The notes under the pieces: generated by a model
The model's database searches: none
What the model saw: only the letters and a program-made list of their open reading frames with translations
Told to the model about the DNA's origin: nothing
Assembly (NCBI GenBank): GCA_033764075.1
Contig: JANRJH010000028.1
Coordinates: forward strand, 62,001 to 126,000
DNA from: M3007 sp033764075
Lineage (GTDB): Bacteria; Bacteroidota; Bacteroidia; Chitinophagales; Saprospiraceae
Direction of reading: 5' to 3'
Length of the DNA stretch: 64,000 nt
Program-made: the position numbers and the translations under genes
Part shown: positions 27,051 through 36,164 of the stretch, piece by piece
Position numbering within the stretch: the stretch's first letter is position 1
Layout of the letters: each line of letters starts with the position of its first letter

Positions 27051-28559
27051 TCACCGGACAACCACCACGCTCCGAACCACCGGAGTCTGCGCCCCTCCGT
27101 TTCCGGTAACCATCAGTCGGTACACGCCTTCCGGCAGCCCGCCAACCTGAAGTGCTGTTTGGGTGCTGTATAGGCGTTGGGAAAGCACCACCCTGCCGTG
27201 CACATCCGTCAGGTGGCACAGGGCCGGCAGCGAAACAGCCGCTGCGTCGTGCAAACGCAACTGTAATACGTCAACGGCCGGGTTGGGAAATACCTGCACG
27301 GTTTCGTTATGCAGCCCGGGATCGGTGGTGGCGGTTGGGATAAACGTCAGGTAGGTTTGCAAGAGCGAAAGGTAAACCTGGATGTAGGTGATGTTGTTGG
27401 CGCCGGGAAATGCGGTTCGAGCGTCGTTTTGTTGCACCGCAAGGGCCATTTCCTGTTCGGGGAAGTAGGACGCTATGGAGTTGTACAGCAGGCTGCCGTC
27501 GTGGCCCCAGTTGTCAGGAAAACCGGGTATGTTGATGGCCAAAGTGCCCAGCCCGTACAAGGTGGATGCGGCGGGGTCAGATATGTAGTCGGTTTGCATC
27601 TCGGCCAGGGTGGCGGGTTTCAGAAGGTGTCCGCCATACACCCGTTCGCTGAAACGCACCAGATCTTCGGGCGTGCTGATGAGGCATCCGGCGCTGCCGG
27701 CCAGGCTGAAGAGCCCTTCCAACGAGAGCTCAAGCCCCTGAATGTCTTCGACTGTTCCGTTGCCGTCAAAGTCGGCCCAGACGTGGGAGAATGGCTGACT
27801 GCCAGGTGTTTCCCAGGGAAAGGCAAACGTTTGGGTGAGCCCCAGCGGATCGATCACCTGCTCGCGCACCACGACATGCCAGGGCTTGCCGGTGACCTTT
27901 TCGAGGATACGCCCGGCCAGCAGGTAGTTGGTATTGGAGTACGACCAGGCGGAGTCGACCGGGAAATTGGGCGCCAGCACATAATGGGTTAGAATGGTGT
28001 CCGCATCCCACAGGCTGTCGGGGTTGAGGAGCCAATCCTGGGCCATGGCCGGGTTTTCGTTGATGTAGTCATTATATCCCGTCCGATGGCTCAGCAATTG
28101 GCGGATGGTGGCCGACCCGTCGATGTTGGCGTATGGGTCCAGATACTTTCCGATGCTGTCGCCAAGGTCAAGGTTGTAGGTGGTGTCTTCTGAAAGGAGC
28201 AACAAGGCCACCGACACAAAAGACTTGCTGATGCTGCCCATGCCCATGAGGTGTTCGGTGGTGAGGGGTTGCTCGACAGGCAACTCTTCGCTCAATCCGC
28301 GTGCCCGTTTCCACACCGTCCCGTCGGGCAGCAGCATGGCGGCGTTAAAACCGATCACCGGCGAAATGTCGGTGACGGCATCAAATGTACTGTCGAGGGC
28401 CTCTTGTATGGTGGCGGCGGCGGCGGATTGATCCGGCCTGGAGGCCTGAGCCTGACGGATAATCTGCTGGTTTGGGCCGGGCAGGATGGGCAAAAACTGG
28501 GCTTGAAGGGTCGGGAGCCCCAACAGGAGGAGGGCGGAAAGGGTGATCGCTGCTTTCAT
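27051..28559 (-). CDS. T9SS-secreted serine hydrolase (class C beta-lactamase family)
   Basis: 502 residues with a signal peptide (MKAAITLSALLLLGLPTLQA). The penicillin-binding/beta-lactamase fold is shown by SISK (catalytic Ser and Lys), YSNTNY (YxN) and WGHDGS in place of KTG. The C-terminus (VQVFPNPAVDVLQLRLHD to VRSVVVVR) is a T9SS sorting domain, so it should be secreted. Such enzymes include D-aminopeptidases and esterases; true beta-lactamase activity is not implied. Confidence 0.88.
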   Translation of the reverse strand: MKAAITLSALLLLGLPTLQAQFLPILPGPNQQIIRQAQASRPDQSAAAATIQEALDSTFDAVTDISPVIGFNAAMLLPDGTVWKRARGLSEELPVEQPLTTEHLMGMGSISKSFVSVALLLLSEDTTYNLDLGDSIGKYLDPYANIDGSATIRQLLSHRTGYNDYINENPAMAQDWLLNPDSLWDADTILTHYVLAPNFPVDSAWSYSNTNYLLAGRILEKVTGKPWHVVVREQVIDPLGLTQTFAFPWETPGSQPFSHVWADFDGNGTVEDIQGLELSLEGLFSLAGSAGCLISTPEDLVRFSERVYGGHLLKPATLAEMQTDYISDPAASTLYGLGTLAINIPGFPDNWGHDGSLLYNSIASYFPEQEMALAVQQNDARTAFPGANNITYIQVYLSLLQTYLTFIPTATTDPGLHNETVQVFPNPAVDVLQLRLHDAAAVSLPALCHLTDVHGRVVLSQRLYSTQTALQVGGLPEGVYRLMVTGNGGAQTPVVRSVVVVR

Positions 28560-28624
28560 GTGTCGCTACATTGTTGTTTTTGTGCAGGACAAATTTGCGG
28601 GCATGGCTGCGTCGGATGGGAAAA

Positions 28625-28656
28625 ATTCGTCCTACGAGTTTACTTGTAGGACGAAT
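28625..28656. repeat. CGTCCTACGA palindrome family, copy 3
   Basis: 32-bp near-perfect palindrome (one G/T mismatch) ATTCGTCCTACGAGT / ACTTGTAGGACGAAT, 11 bp downstream of the minus-strand stop at 28668. It may separate transcription of the two T9SS cargo genes. Confidence 0.85.
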
Positions 28657-28667
28657 GGCCCGATTAT

Positions 28668-29516
28668 TTACCGGAACACCATCAATTTGACGGTTTGCAG
28701 GGTCACTTTTCCGTCGTCCACACTCAACCAGTAAGAACCGGTATCCACTCCGCTGAGGTCAATCGAGAAAGCTTCGCCGGTAGACGCGTACATGCTTTTT
28801 TCCAGCACGGTTGCGCCCAAGCCGTTCAGCAGGCGAATACGCACTTCCTTGTCTGCCTTGCCGGTCAGTTGGATCCATACCGAATGGTTGGCAGGATTGG
28901 GGTACAATCGCAGCCCTGTTTCCGGATCGCTGATGTTAAATGGTTCGTGGCGGCTGACAGCCTGAATAACTACCGCATAGTCCTCCACTTCACCAAACGG
29001 AATGGACCCGCAGGGCGTGACGCTGTCTTCGCGACGGATGACCACCCGCATGCGCGTTACACCCGAAACGGCATCGGCCGGAATCTCCATCATGCCGCCA
29101 ATATGGGCAGTCGGTGTGCCATTTTCCGGACTGAAAATGACCTCGTCGAAAGCCAGTTCCCCGACATCGTTAAAGTCGCCATCCTGGTTGAAATCCACCC
29201 AGATTTTGCAGTACTCATCGAAAGTCTCCCAATCATAGTTCACTGAAAGGGTCACGGGAACCGCACTGCCGGGCAGGAACTCAACGGGCTCACGGGCAAT
29301 GAAAAAGTCGGTATACACAGACTTTCCGGACGTATTGTTCAGGTCGCCAACCTGTACATGCCCGATCCATTCATCGCCGGCGTAAAAACTCTGTGTTGTG
29401 CAGTATGTGTATACGCCGGACTGCTCCTGCACCGCCTTCGGTGTTGGCTTTTCCTGGGCAACAACTACTCCACTGAACAGAACTGCGGTCAAGGCAAGCA
29501 CTAAACATTTTTTCAT
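28668..29516 (-). CDS. Secreted GEVED-domain protein with T9SS sorting domain
   Basis: 282 residues, signal peptide MKKCLVLALTAVLFSGVVVA. The middle contains a GEVED-type domain: VNYDWETFDEYCKIWVDFNQDGDFNDVGELAFDEV, then RVVIRREDSVTPCGSIPFGEVEDYAV, the motif that names it. The C-terminal LRLYPNPANHSVWIQL to TVKLMVFR is a T9SS type A sorting domain. GEVED proteins are extracellular and often attached to adhesins or peptidases; here the domain stands alone, so function is unknown. Confidence 0.85.
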   Translation of the reverse strand: MKKCLVLALTAVLFSGVVVAQEKPTPKAVQEQSGVYTYCTTQSFYAGDEWIGHVQVGDLNNTSGKSVYTDFFIAREPVEFLPGSAVPVTLSVNYDWETFDEYCKIWVDFNQDGDFNDVGELAFDEVIFSPENGTPTAHIGGMMEIPADAVSGVTRMRVVIRREDSVTPCGSIPFGEVEDYAVVIQAVSRHEPFNISDPETGLRLYPNPANHSVWIQLTGKADKEVRIRLLNGLGATVLEKSMYASTGEAFSIDLSGVDTGSYWLSVDDGKVTLQTVKLMVFR

Positions 29517-29606
29517 CGTCTTTTTTATTCAAAGTTGCCTGCCTGGTGATTGAAAAGCGATGATCCTGATCAGGAGTCAAGGTGACCGCCATCGACCGGA
29601 ATCTGT

Positions 29607-29945
29607 TCACCGGAGTTTTTCATTTCCCTTGTGTCTGTCGGCGTCCCGGTTGGTTTTTTTTTGCAAATTTTTCTCCAGTGCTTCGGTCAGGTTTACACCC
29701 GTCTGGTTGGCCAGGCAAATGAGCACGAACAGCACGTCGGCCATCTCGTCAGCCAGGTCGGCGCGGGCATGCAGGGCAGCTTCCGGTGTTTTGAACGACT
29801 GCTCGCCGTACAACCGGGCCATCAGCCGCGCCACCTCGCCCACTTCTTCCATGAGGATGGCGGTGTTGGTCAGTTCGTTGAAATAGCGGACGCCGACGGT
29901 GCTGATCCAGGCATCCACGGTTTGTTGCGCTTCGGAAAGTGACAT
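29607..29945 (-). CDS. MazG-like nucleotide pyrophosphohydrolase
   Basis: 112 residues, one all-helical MazG/dUTPase-like domain. Metal-binding motifs EEVGEVARLMARL (EExxE) and DLADEMADVLF (ExxD) are visible. These enzymes hydrolyse NTPs or dNTPs to monophosphates and pyrophosphate, cleaning the pool. The short length fits stand-alone MazG-like forms rather than the two-domain E. coli MazG. The C-terminal tail (QKKTNRDADRHKGNEKLR) is charged and probably disordered. It is divergent from the alpha/beta hydrolase. Confidence 0.87.
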   Translation of the reverse strand: MSLSEAQQTVDAWISTVGVRYFNELTNTAILMEEVGEVARLMARLYGEQSFKTPEAALHARADLADEMADVLFVLICLANQTGVNLTEALEKNLQKKTNRDADRHKGNEKLR

Positions 29946-29970
29946 CGGTTTTTTTGCGCTAAGAAACGCC

Positions 29971-29978
29971 TACTTTTG
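29971..29978 (+). promoter_or_regulatory. -7 element TACTTTTG for the alpha/beta hydrolase
   Basis: Exact TAnnTTTG match, 22 bp before the ATG at 30001. Confidence 0.68.
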
Positions 29979-30000
29979 CACAACCTGAGTCCTCTCTTTT

Positions 30001-30798
30001 ATGCCCGACTGGCTGCTTGCCGCCCTTTTCTGGACCGTTGTTGTATACGCGCTGCTCTGCGCCGTTTTTTTCTTTGGGCAGGATTATTTCTTTTTTCGTC
30101 CGGAGCGGCTGCCCAACTGGTTCACCTATAAATACCCTTTTCCTTTTCGGGAGATCGATTTTGATATGGAAGACGGGGGCAAGGTGAACGCCATCCTGTT
30201 TGAAGTGCCCAACAGGAAGGGTGTGGTGTTTTACATCAAGGGTAATTCGCGCAGCATCAAAGGCTGGGGAAAGTTTGCCAAAGATTTTGTCGGCAAGGGG
30301 TACGATTTTTTCATCCTGGATTACCGCGGGTTCGGCAAAAGCCGCGGCAAGCGCAGCGAGAGCATTTTGTACAGCGACCTGCAGCACGCGTACCGCTGGC
30401 TCGAAAAGGAGTTTCCGGAAAAGTCCATCGTACTCTACGGGCGCTCGCTGGGCAGCGGGCTGGCGGCGCGCATCGCCTCGTGGAATCACCCGCGTTTGCT
30501 GCTGCTCGACAGTCCGTACTACTCCTTTTACCACCAGGTGCGGCTATACGGGTTCTGGCTGCCGCTCAGGTCGCTGCTGCGGTATTCCATCCGCACCGAC
30601 CAGTTCATTCAGAAAGTAGAATGTCCCGTGCATCTCCTGCACGGGACATCCGATGTGCTCATACCGTTCCGGCACAGCCGCGAACTGGCGGCGCTGAACC
30701 CCGGAAACATCCATTTGCACCCCATCAAGGGCGCCGGGCACAACAACCTGCCGGACTTTGCGGAGTATCACGAGGTGTTGTACCAGTTACTGGAATGA
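30001..30798 (+). CDS. Membrane-anchored alpha/beta hydrolase
   Basis: 265 residues. An N-terminal transmembrane helix (LLAALFWTVVVYALLCAVFFFG) would anchor it with the hydrolase outside or at the membrane face. The alpha/beta core has LDYRGFGKSRGK, nucleophile elbow YGRSLGSG, acid Asp in HGTSDVLIPF and His in GAGHNNL. It resembles BEM46/FrsA-like hydrolases of unknown substrate. Convergent with porV. Confidence 0.87.
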   Translation: MPDWLLAALFWTVVVYALLCAVFFFGQDYFFFRPERLPNWFTYKYPFPFREIDFDMEDGGKVNAILFEVPNRKGVVFYIKGNSRSIKGWGKFAKDFVGKGYDFFILDYRGFGKSRGKRSESILYSDLQHAYRWLEKEFPEKSIVLYGRSLGSGLAARIASWNHPRLLLLDSPYYSFYHQVRLYGFWLPLRSLLRYSIRTDQFIQKVECPVHLLHGTSDVLIPFRHSRELAALNPGNIHLHPIKGAGHNNLPDFAEYHEVLYQLLE

Positions 30799-30816
30799 CC
30801 CGTGGATCATCCGGCC

Positions 30817-32022
30817 TTATTCTTCTTCTATCGCAGCAAAGTCGAACAACAGGGAGAAGCGCAGGGTGTTGTCCAGCGGGTTGCGTTGGTTGGTGGTGGG
30901 AATCAGGTATGACAGGTTGATCCCGAAAACGTTGTATTTAATGCCCAGGCCGGCGCTGAAATATTTCCGGTTTCCCTTCGAGTAGTGTTCGTAGAAATAT
31001 CCTGTGCGCACAGAAAACTGGTCGGCGTACCAGTACTCAACGCCACCGCCGATGGTAATCTCCTTGAGTTCTTCGCTGAAGCCGCCGGGAGCGTCGCTGA
31101 ACGATTTGAAGATGGACTGCACGACGGAATACTCTTTGTAGTCGGGTATATCGTTACCATCGTTGTCGATCTCCGGGCGCGGGGTAGGCACCATGAGCTT
31201 ATTGAAGTCGGTGCTCAGGGTCAGGCTGTTGTAGTCGTCAAACTTGAATTTCCAGCCGATGCCGAGTCCCAGGTTGGCCGGAATGTAATCCCGGTTCACA
31301 GAGTTGGTGTACGTAATTTTGGAGCCGATGTTGGAAGCGGCCAAACCGATGGTCAGTTCGTGCTCGCTGTCACCGATCTCCAGCGGGGTGAAGTAGGTCA
31401 TGGACAGGTCGGCGGCGAAAGCTGTGCCCGCCTTGATCTCGGTGCCTTCCACACGTTGGCCGCTGGCGAGATTGGAGTAAATAAACTTGGCGCCGAGGGC
31501 GGCGGAGAAGTTCTCGGAGAGTTTACGGGAATACGACCCGACAACTTCGAACTCGTTGGGGTTGCCCTCACCAAGCGACTGGCCGTTTTCGTCTGTGAAC
31601 TGGATGTCGCCCAGGGAGAAATAGCGAAGGCCGAAGCCGACGGCTTGCAGCTCGTTGGGTTTGAAGAAGCCGGACAAGTAGGCCAGGTAAACATCCTGGA
31701 GCCCCAGGTTGCGCATCCAGGGGGTGTAGGTGGCGGAGAATGCCATGCGTTCGTCGGCGAATGCCAGTTTAGACTGGTTGTAGTGCATGCCGTTGGGGTC
31801 GGCCGAAGTGGCGATACCCACGTCGCCCATACCGCCGCCGCGTGCATCGGGCGTAATGCGCAGGAACGGAACGGCCGAGGTTACGGCGTTGGCGCAACGT
31901 TCACCGGTGATGGGGTCGTATCCGTTTACGCACTTGGGTTGAATGGTATTCTGGGCAATCGCATGGGACATGCAGCACCATACAAAGAGGAGCCCTAAAG
32001 ACGGAGCTAATAATTTTTTCAT
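30817..32022 (-). CDS. porV: Type IX secretion outer-membrane protein PorV (LptO)
   Basis: 401 residues, signal peptide MKKLLAPSLGLLFVWCCMSH. The mature start (CVNGYDPITGERCANAVTSA, then PFLRITPDARGGGMGDVGIA) is characteristic of PorV, followed by a FadL-like beta-barrel. PorV shuttles T9SS cargo from the translocon to the sortase PorU at the outer membrane. It lies directly downstream of porU on the same strand, a conserved order, but also has its own TAATTTTG element. It would serve the T9SS cargo encoded at 15.6, 27.1 and 28.7 kb. Confidence 0.92.
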   Translation of the reverse strand: MKKLLAPSLGLLFVWCCMSHAIAQNTIQPKCVNGYDPITGERCANAVTSAVPFLRITPDARGGGMGDVGIATSADPNGMHYNQSKLAFADERMAFSATYTPWMRNLGLQDVYLAYLSGFFKPNELQAVGFGLRYFSLGDIQFTDENGQSLGEGNPNEFEVVGSYSRKLSENFSAALGAKFIYSNLASGQRVEGTEIKAGTAFAADLSMTYFTPLEIGDSEHELTIGLAASNIGSKITYTNSVNRDYIPANLGLGIGWKFKFDDYNSLTLSTDFNKLMVPTPRPEIDNDGNDIPDYKEYSVVQSIFKSFSDAPGGFSEELKEITIGGGVEYWYADQFSVRTGYFYEHYSKGNRKYFSAGLGIKYNVFGINLSYLIPTTNQRNPLDNTLRFSLLFDFAAIEEE

Positions 32023-32103
32023 GTTGTCGGCAAAAAATCGGCAAAAAACGGTTCAAACCGCCATGCCATGGTACGAGTAGGTATTTTAGTTGCAAAAAGT
32101 GTG

Positions 32104-32111
32104 CAAAATTA
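32104..32111 (-). promoter_or_regulatory. -7 element TAATTTTG for porV
   Basis: Minus-strand TAnnTTTG match, about 80 nt before the porV ATG and just downstream of the porU terminator-like hairpin. Confidence 0.5.
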
Positions 32112-32118
32112 AGCAAGT

Positions 32119-32134
32119 TTCCCGCAGGCGGGAA
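32119..32134 (-). terminator. Short hairpin after porU
   Basis: TTCCCG / CGGGAA arms around a 4-nt loop, 4 bp downstream of the porU stop. There is no long U-run, so it may be an attenuator rather than a full terminator. Confidence 0.4.
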
Positions 32135-32138
32135 GAAT

Positions 32139-35100
32139 TTATTTCAGGATGACGAGTTTCTCTATATCGCTTTCAGCGGTCACCTGTGCGCCGGCCAGGT
32201 CGGTGCCCCGAACTTTAACACGGTACAGGTAAACGCCGCGTGCGAGGTGGTCGCCGTAGTCGTCCTTGCCGTCCCACTGCACGTCGGTGACGCGGAAGCC
32301 CTCGGCCGGCGCCGAGTGCAGGATGGTTTTCACCAGGCGGCCCGACACGGAGAAGATGCTGACTTGCACGTCGAGCACCTGGCCGGCCAGGTTGTGTTCG
32401 AACTGGAAGAACGTGTTGGTAGTAAAAGGGTTCGGGTAGTTGAGCACGTGCGCCAGCGCCACCTTGCCGTCTTCGGCGACGATAAACTCGGTGTAGCCTT
32501 CGTTGGAGTTGTTGGCCACATCCCAGCCTTTTACGCGCAGGGTGTGGCGGCCGGCCGCCAGGCCTTGCAGGGGAAATACGGCCTGGCCGCTGCGGGAGTC
32601 GTCGAGATTGCTCTGATAAAAATCGTTCAGCACGATGGTTTCCTGCACGTTCTCGTCGAGCACGGCGGTGAGGTCGTGCCCGAGACCGGCGCCGCTGACG
32701 TTCATGCCGTAGTCGTCGGCGCACTTGACCAGGATACGGGGTGCATTGTCGGTGATGCCGCCGAGGACGAACTCCTCGGTGTTTAGGAAAACCTGCACAG
32801 TGGGCGGGTTGTCGTCCTGGACACCTGCGGAATTGCCGCCGATGATCACACCTTCGTCGGCGCCGGCGGCGTCAAGCGGGGTGCCGTCTTCGGCGTAGTA
32901 ACTGATTTTTCCGTTTCCAAAGGCGTAGTTGATGTCTTTGGGTACAACAAAGCTGACGGAAAACTTACCGCCGCTGACCGATGCCACGCCTTTAAAAATG
33001 CGGTTGCGCTGCACCTGGAAGTTGAGGATGGGGCTGCCAGCGTCCTGCCCCAGTGTCTGGAGGCTCTGCGCCTTGTCGAACACGGTAATGTACACCTTCC
33101 CGTTGAAGTTGTTCAGCAGGTTGCCCAGGGTGTCGGTCACCTCGCCATTGAGGCTCACCGTTTCCAGGGCGCTCAGGGTATCGGGTTTTGCCGGGTTGTA
33201 GGGCTTGCCGTTGATGTCGGTGGTGCGCACGCGGTATTCGGGCAAAGCGAGGTACATGGCCGGATCGCCCAGCAGGGTGAACCGGCGCGCGTTGTTCTCG
33301 TTGCCTCCGCTGAGGGTGTTTTTGGCGTCCCTGAAAATGGTGCCGATGGGCTTTTGCTTGTACAATTCCCGCTGTACGGCGTCGGTCAAACGGTTGTTGT
33401 CGAAAATAAACACTGCGCGAACGGTGGTGTACAGGGCAATGGCGCCGCTCTGGTTTTTGATGAGCGATTGCTCGCCACCGGTAAGCGTCTTATAGTCGTC
33501 GTACCCGCCAAAAGAGCAAGTGGCGGTGATGATCAGGGGGTACTTGTTCTGGTTGTTCCAGGAGGCGATGTCGTTGTTGTCGGTGACCCGCTCCTGGGCC
33601 CAGCCCCGGGGGCCGCCGTGTCCGATGTAGTGGGCGATGAGTGCGCCTTTAAAAATGCCGGCGTTGATGGCGCTCTTGGCGCCGGGGTAGCGGTCGCCGC
33701 CGGAAGTAGACACCTGCTGATAGGCGTCGAGGTAGATCTTGTCCAGGTTGAGAAAACGCATTTCAACGGCGGTTTCGCCGGCAAGTTTCTCCGCCTGCTT
33801 GACGTGCAGGTTGCCGTCCTCGTCATCGCCGATATAAATGGTGTTCAGGCGCCAGTCGCCAAGCGTGGCCGGGTTTCGATCGTAGGCAATGATCTTGTCT
33901 GTAACGATTTGTGCTTCGGCCTGGTTGCTGCAGGTGAGGCGGCCTACGGCGATGTCCATGGCGCCAACCAGTGCCCCGCCCTCGCCATCGCTCAGGAGTC
34001 CGAAATAGTCGTCGGAAGGGTGGGCCTCAATTGGCGAGAAAGACTCTGCCGACTCAAAAACGGGCACCAGATCGAGGTTGTCTGCGCTTTTGGTGTTGTT
34101 TTTAGGGTCGAATGACCCGTCGCCGAAAAGCAGCAGAAATTCAAATTTGTCCGGGTTGCGGTCGTACAACATACGGCACAAGTCGCGGATGGCGGTCGGA
34201 TCTTTTTTTCCGGAAGAAAATTCGTTGAACAACGCGTTGATATCCACCACCGCGACATCCAGGCCGCTGAACGAACGGCGGTGCTCGGCCAGTTGTTCGG
34301 CCTGGGCCTTGAACAGGGGGTGGTGGACGATGAGCATGTGCAGGTTATCCAGCCCGTGGATATTCTGGTTGGGAACCCGCCCGACCTTTGCTTCCGGTTT
34401 AGGGAGGGCGGCATTGTCGTAAAAGGCGACGAAGTTGCGCAGGAGGCCCTGGGTGTTGGCGCCGAATTCGAGTGCGGACCCCGAGAGGCTGTATACCTGG
34501 CGGCGGGGTTGCAGCGGGTCGGTTACATCCCACACGGTAACGGGGCTGGTGTTGAGCCCGCCGAGTCGGAACCTGGCTGCGGGTTGGCTCACGGTTTCGC
34601 GGTCGCGGAATTCGAGGATGCTGCCGGTCATCAGCAGGCGCCGGCGTGCGTTGATCTCGATGAAATCAAGCCAGCCTTCGCTGTTCTGAGACACCAGCGG
34701 GTAGTCAATGGTCACCGTCAGTTTTTCTCCCTGAGGGATGAACGTGCCCGTTGCCGCCGCTGCCGCCGCATAGCTGGCTTCGTTGTTGGTTACCGAAACG
34801 GGAAAAATGTCGGCAGAAAAGGTGTTGCCGTCAACTTTAATGGAAAAGCGCGACTTCACGCCGCTGCGCCCGGCGAAGTCGGCCCGGATGCGCGCCTGGG
34901 CGCCCGGGGCGAGGTTGGGGAAGTTGAACGTGTAATCGCGGCTGCGTGTCTGGAGAAAATAATCGCCGAACCAGCGTTTTCCGGAGCCCTGTGCGGAGGT
35001 GGATTCATCGAGCAGGTTGACCAGCTCGTCTTCGATGCGCTGCACGTCGTCGAACGTTTCGGTCAGGTAGGTCGCCGGTATGTCGGGCTGCTCCGTCACC

Positions 35101-35969
35101 CGCAGGCCCGGGCCGTCGCCGGTTTTCACAAAATACCAGGCGTGGTTGTCGTACAGGTTGGTCTGGATGCTGATTTCCGGATTCTTGGGGTCCGGGCGGT
35201 ACTTCCAGGGGTTTGGTCCGGTGGCGTAGAAGAGGATGTAGTCGCCGCCGTCGAACTTGCCGTCTTGTTCGCCTGCCACGAAGATGGCGTTTTCCGTCAG
35301 GTCGTCGGGTCGCGGGTCGTCTGTTCGTTCGGGCAGCATTGCACCGCCATTGCCGTACAGGCGCAAGGTTCGGGGGTCTATGTTGTCGAGGTCGGATATG
35401 CCCAGTTCGTTTTTCAGGTAGTTGTAATCGAGCTTGTACACACCGCTCTTTGCCACCCCAAACTTGTACGCGTTGCCGTTGCTCAGCGTCGAGGTGTACG
35501 TGTAGGGGCCGCCACGTTCTTTCGCGACAGGGGGCAGGTTGCGGGTGCGGATGACGAGGCTGAAACCGGTCATGCGCTCGTACGCCAATCCGTTTCTGCG
35601 GTACGGCATCAGCCTTATCCGAGCATAATACCGGTTGCGCTCCTGTTCGACGGTGACCGTCAGTTCGGGCGCTTCGCCGATGCCCGCGCCATTTTTCAGC
35701 GGAAACGCTTCCCAGGTAGCCGACAACAATTCGACCTCGGCCTCGGATGGGCCCGACAGGAGAAATCGCTCCGTAAACATGGGCAGGGTGGGGAACCGGT
35801 CTCCGTAACTGGATCCGTCAAAACGCCAGACCTCTACCTGGTCGCCGTTCGAAAGCGTGTGTACGGTGGGTTGGACCGACCAACTCAACGGACGGTCCAC
35901 CGATATGGTTTGCTGTGTTTGCCCGCGAAGGGCAGCAAAAAGCAGAATAAGCGTGAGCAAACGTTTCAT
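32139..35969 (-). CDS. porU: Type IX secretion sortase PorU (C25 gingipain-like)
   Basis: 1276 residues from the ATG at 35969 (MKRLLTLILLFAALRGQTQQ, a signal peptide). The frame extends 21 codons further up but without a signal. The gingipain-type C25 catalytic His lies in LIAHYIGHGGPRGW and the Cys in ITATCSFGGYDD. The C-terminal ~100 residues form a FlgD-like Ig domain (LNYPNPFTTNTFFQFEH to ARGVYLYRVKV). PorU cleaves T9SS sorting domains at the cell surface and transfers cargo to A-LPS. Length (~1100-1300) and the porU-porV order fit the family. Confidence 0.93.
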   Translation of the reverse strand: MKRLLTLILLFAALRGQTQQTISVDRPLSWSVQPTVHTLSNGDQVEVWRFDGSSYGDRFPTLPMFTERFLLSGPSEAEVELLSATWEAFPLKNGAGIGEAPELTVTVEQERNRYYARIRLMPYRRNGLAYERMTGFSLVIRTRNLPPVAKERGGPYTYTSTLSNGNAYKFGVAKSGVYKLDYNYLKNELGISDLDNIDPRTLRLYGNGGAMLPERTDDPRPDDLTENAIFVAGEQDGKFDGGDYILFYATGPNPWKYRPDPKNPEISIQTNLYDNHAWYFVKTGDGPGLRVTEQPDIPATYLTETFDDVQRIEDELVNLLDESTSAQGSGKRWFGDYFLQTRSRDYTFNFPNLAPGAQARIRADFAGRSGVKSRFSIKVDGNTFSADIFPVSVTNNEASYAAAAAATGTFIPQGEKLTVTIDYPLVSQNSEGWLDFIEINARRRLLMTGSILEFRDRETVSQPAARFRLGGLNTSPVTVWDVTDPLQPRRQVYSLSGSALEFGANTQGLLRNFVAFYDNAALPKPEAKVGRVPNQNIHGLDNLHMLIVHHPLFKAQAEQLAEHRRSFSGLDVAVVDINALFNEFSSGKKDPTAIRDLCRMLYDRNPDKFEFLLLFGDGSFDPKNNTKSADNLDLVPVFESAESFSPIEAHPSDDYFGLLSDGEGGALVGAMDIAVGRLTCSNQAEAQIVTDKIIAYDRNPATLGDWRLNTIYIGDDEDGNLHVKQAEKLAGETAVEMRFLNLDKIYLDAYQQVSTSGGDRYPGAKSAINAGIFKGALIAHYIGHGGPRGWAQERVTDNNDIASWNNQNKYPLIITATCSFGGYDDYKTLTGGEQSLIKNQSGAIALYTTVRAVFIFDNNRLTDAVQRELYKQKPIGTIFRDAKNTLSGGNENNARRFTLLGDPAMYLALPEYRVRTTDINGKPYNPAKPDTLSALETVSLNGEVTDTLGNLLNNFNGKVYITVFDKAQSLQTLGQDAGSPILNFQVQRNRIFKGVASVSGGKFSVSFVVPKDINYAFGNGKISYYAEDGTPLDAAGADEGVIIGGNSAGVQDDNPPTVQVFLNTEEFVLGGITDNAPRILVKCADDYGMNVSGAGLGHDLTAVLDENVQETIVLNDFYQSNLDDSRSGQAVFPLQGLAAGRHTLRVKGWDVANNSNEGYTEFIVAEDGKVALAHVLNYPNPFTTNTFFQFEHNLAGQVLDVQVSIFSVSGRLVKTILHSAPAEGFRVTDVQWDGKDDYGDHLARGVYLYRVKVRGTDLAGAQVTAESDIEKLVILK

Positions 35970-35996
35970 AGCAGCAACTGACTTGTCGACAAAAGG

Positions 35997-36025
35997 CATA
36001 CCCGTGCTACCGGGATGTTTTTTTT
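35997..36025 (+). terminator. Terminator-like hairpin plus T8 in the porU leader
   Basis: Stem CAT-CCCG / CGGG-ATG with a bulged A and a TGCTAC loop, followed by eight Ts. There is no plus-strand gene upstream. The 3' part (CCGGGAT, one base, T8, GGTGCA) is nearly identical to the minus-strand terminator at 46616-46652. Confidence 0.45.
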
Positions 36026-36152
36026 GGTGCAAACATCCGCCCCAGGGTTGCCCGGGCCGGATCGATAATTCCCTGCATTCAACAAATGTGTCGGGAATTG
36101 GCTCATAGCAGACGGGATAAATCTTTCAATCGTCGGATTCGGGCACAAAAAT

Positions 36153-36160
36153 TACTTTTG
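36153..36160 (+). promoter_or_regulatory. -7 element TACTTTTG for the SDR gene
   Basis: Exact TAnnTTTG match. The transcript would carry the whole tandem/hairpin element in its ~100-nt leader. Confidence 0.6.
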
Positions 36161-36164
36161 CCGC

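Noticed and set aside
27051..28559. Antibiotic beta-lactamase
   Set aside because: The SxxK/YxN/HxG pattern is shared with esterases and D-aminopeptidases, and the T9SS tail fits an extracellular hydrolase; resistance is not supported.
34281..35981. 566-codon open frame on the plus strand
   Set aside because: Antisense to porU; no motif and no promoter.
35970..36032. Upstream start for porU, adding 21 residues
   Set aside because: The extension has no signal peptide and would overlap a terminator-like hairpin; MKRLLTLILLF at 35969 is a clear signal peptide.
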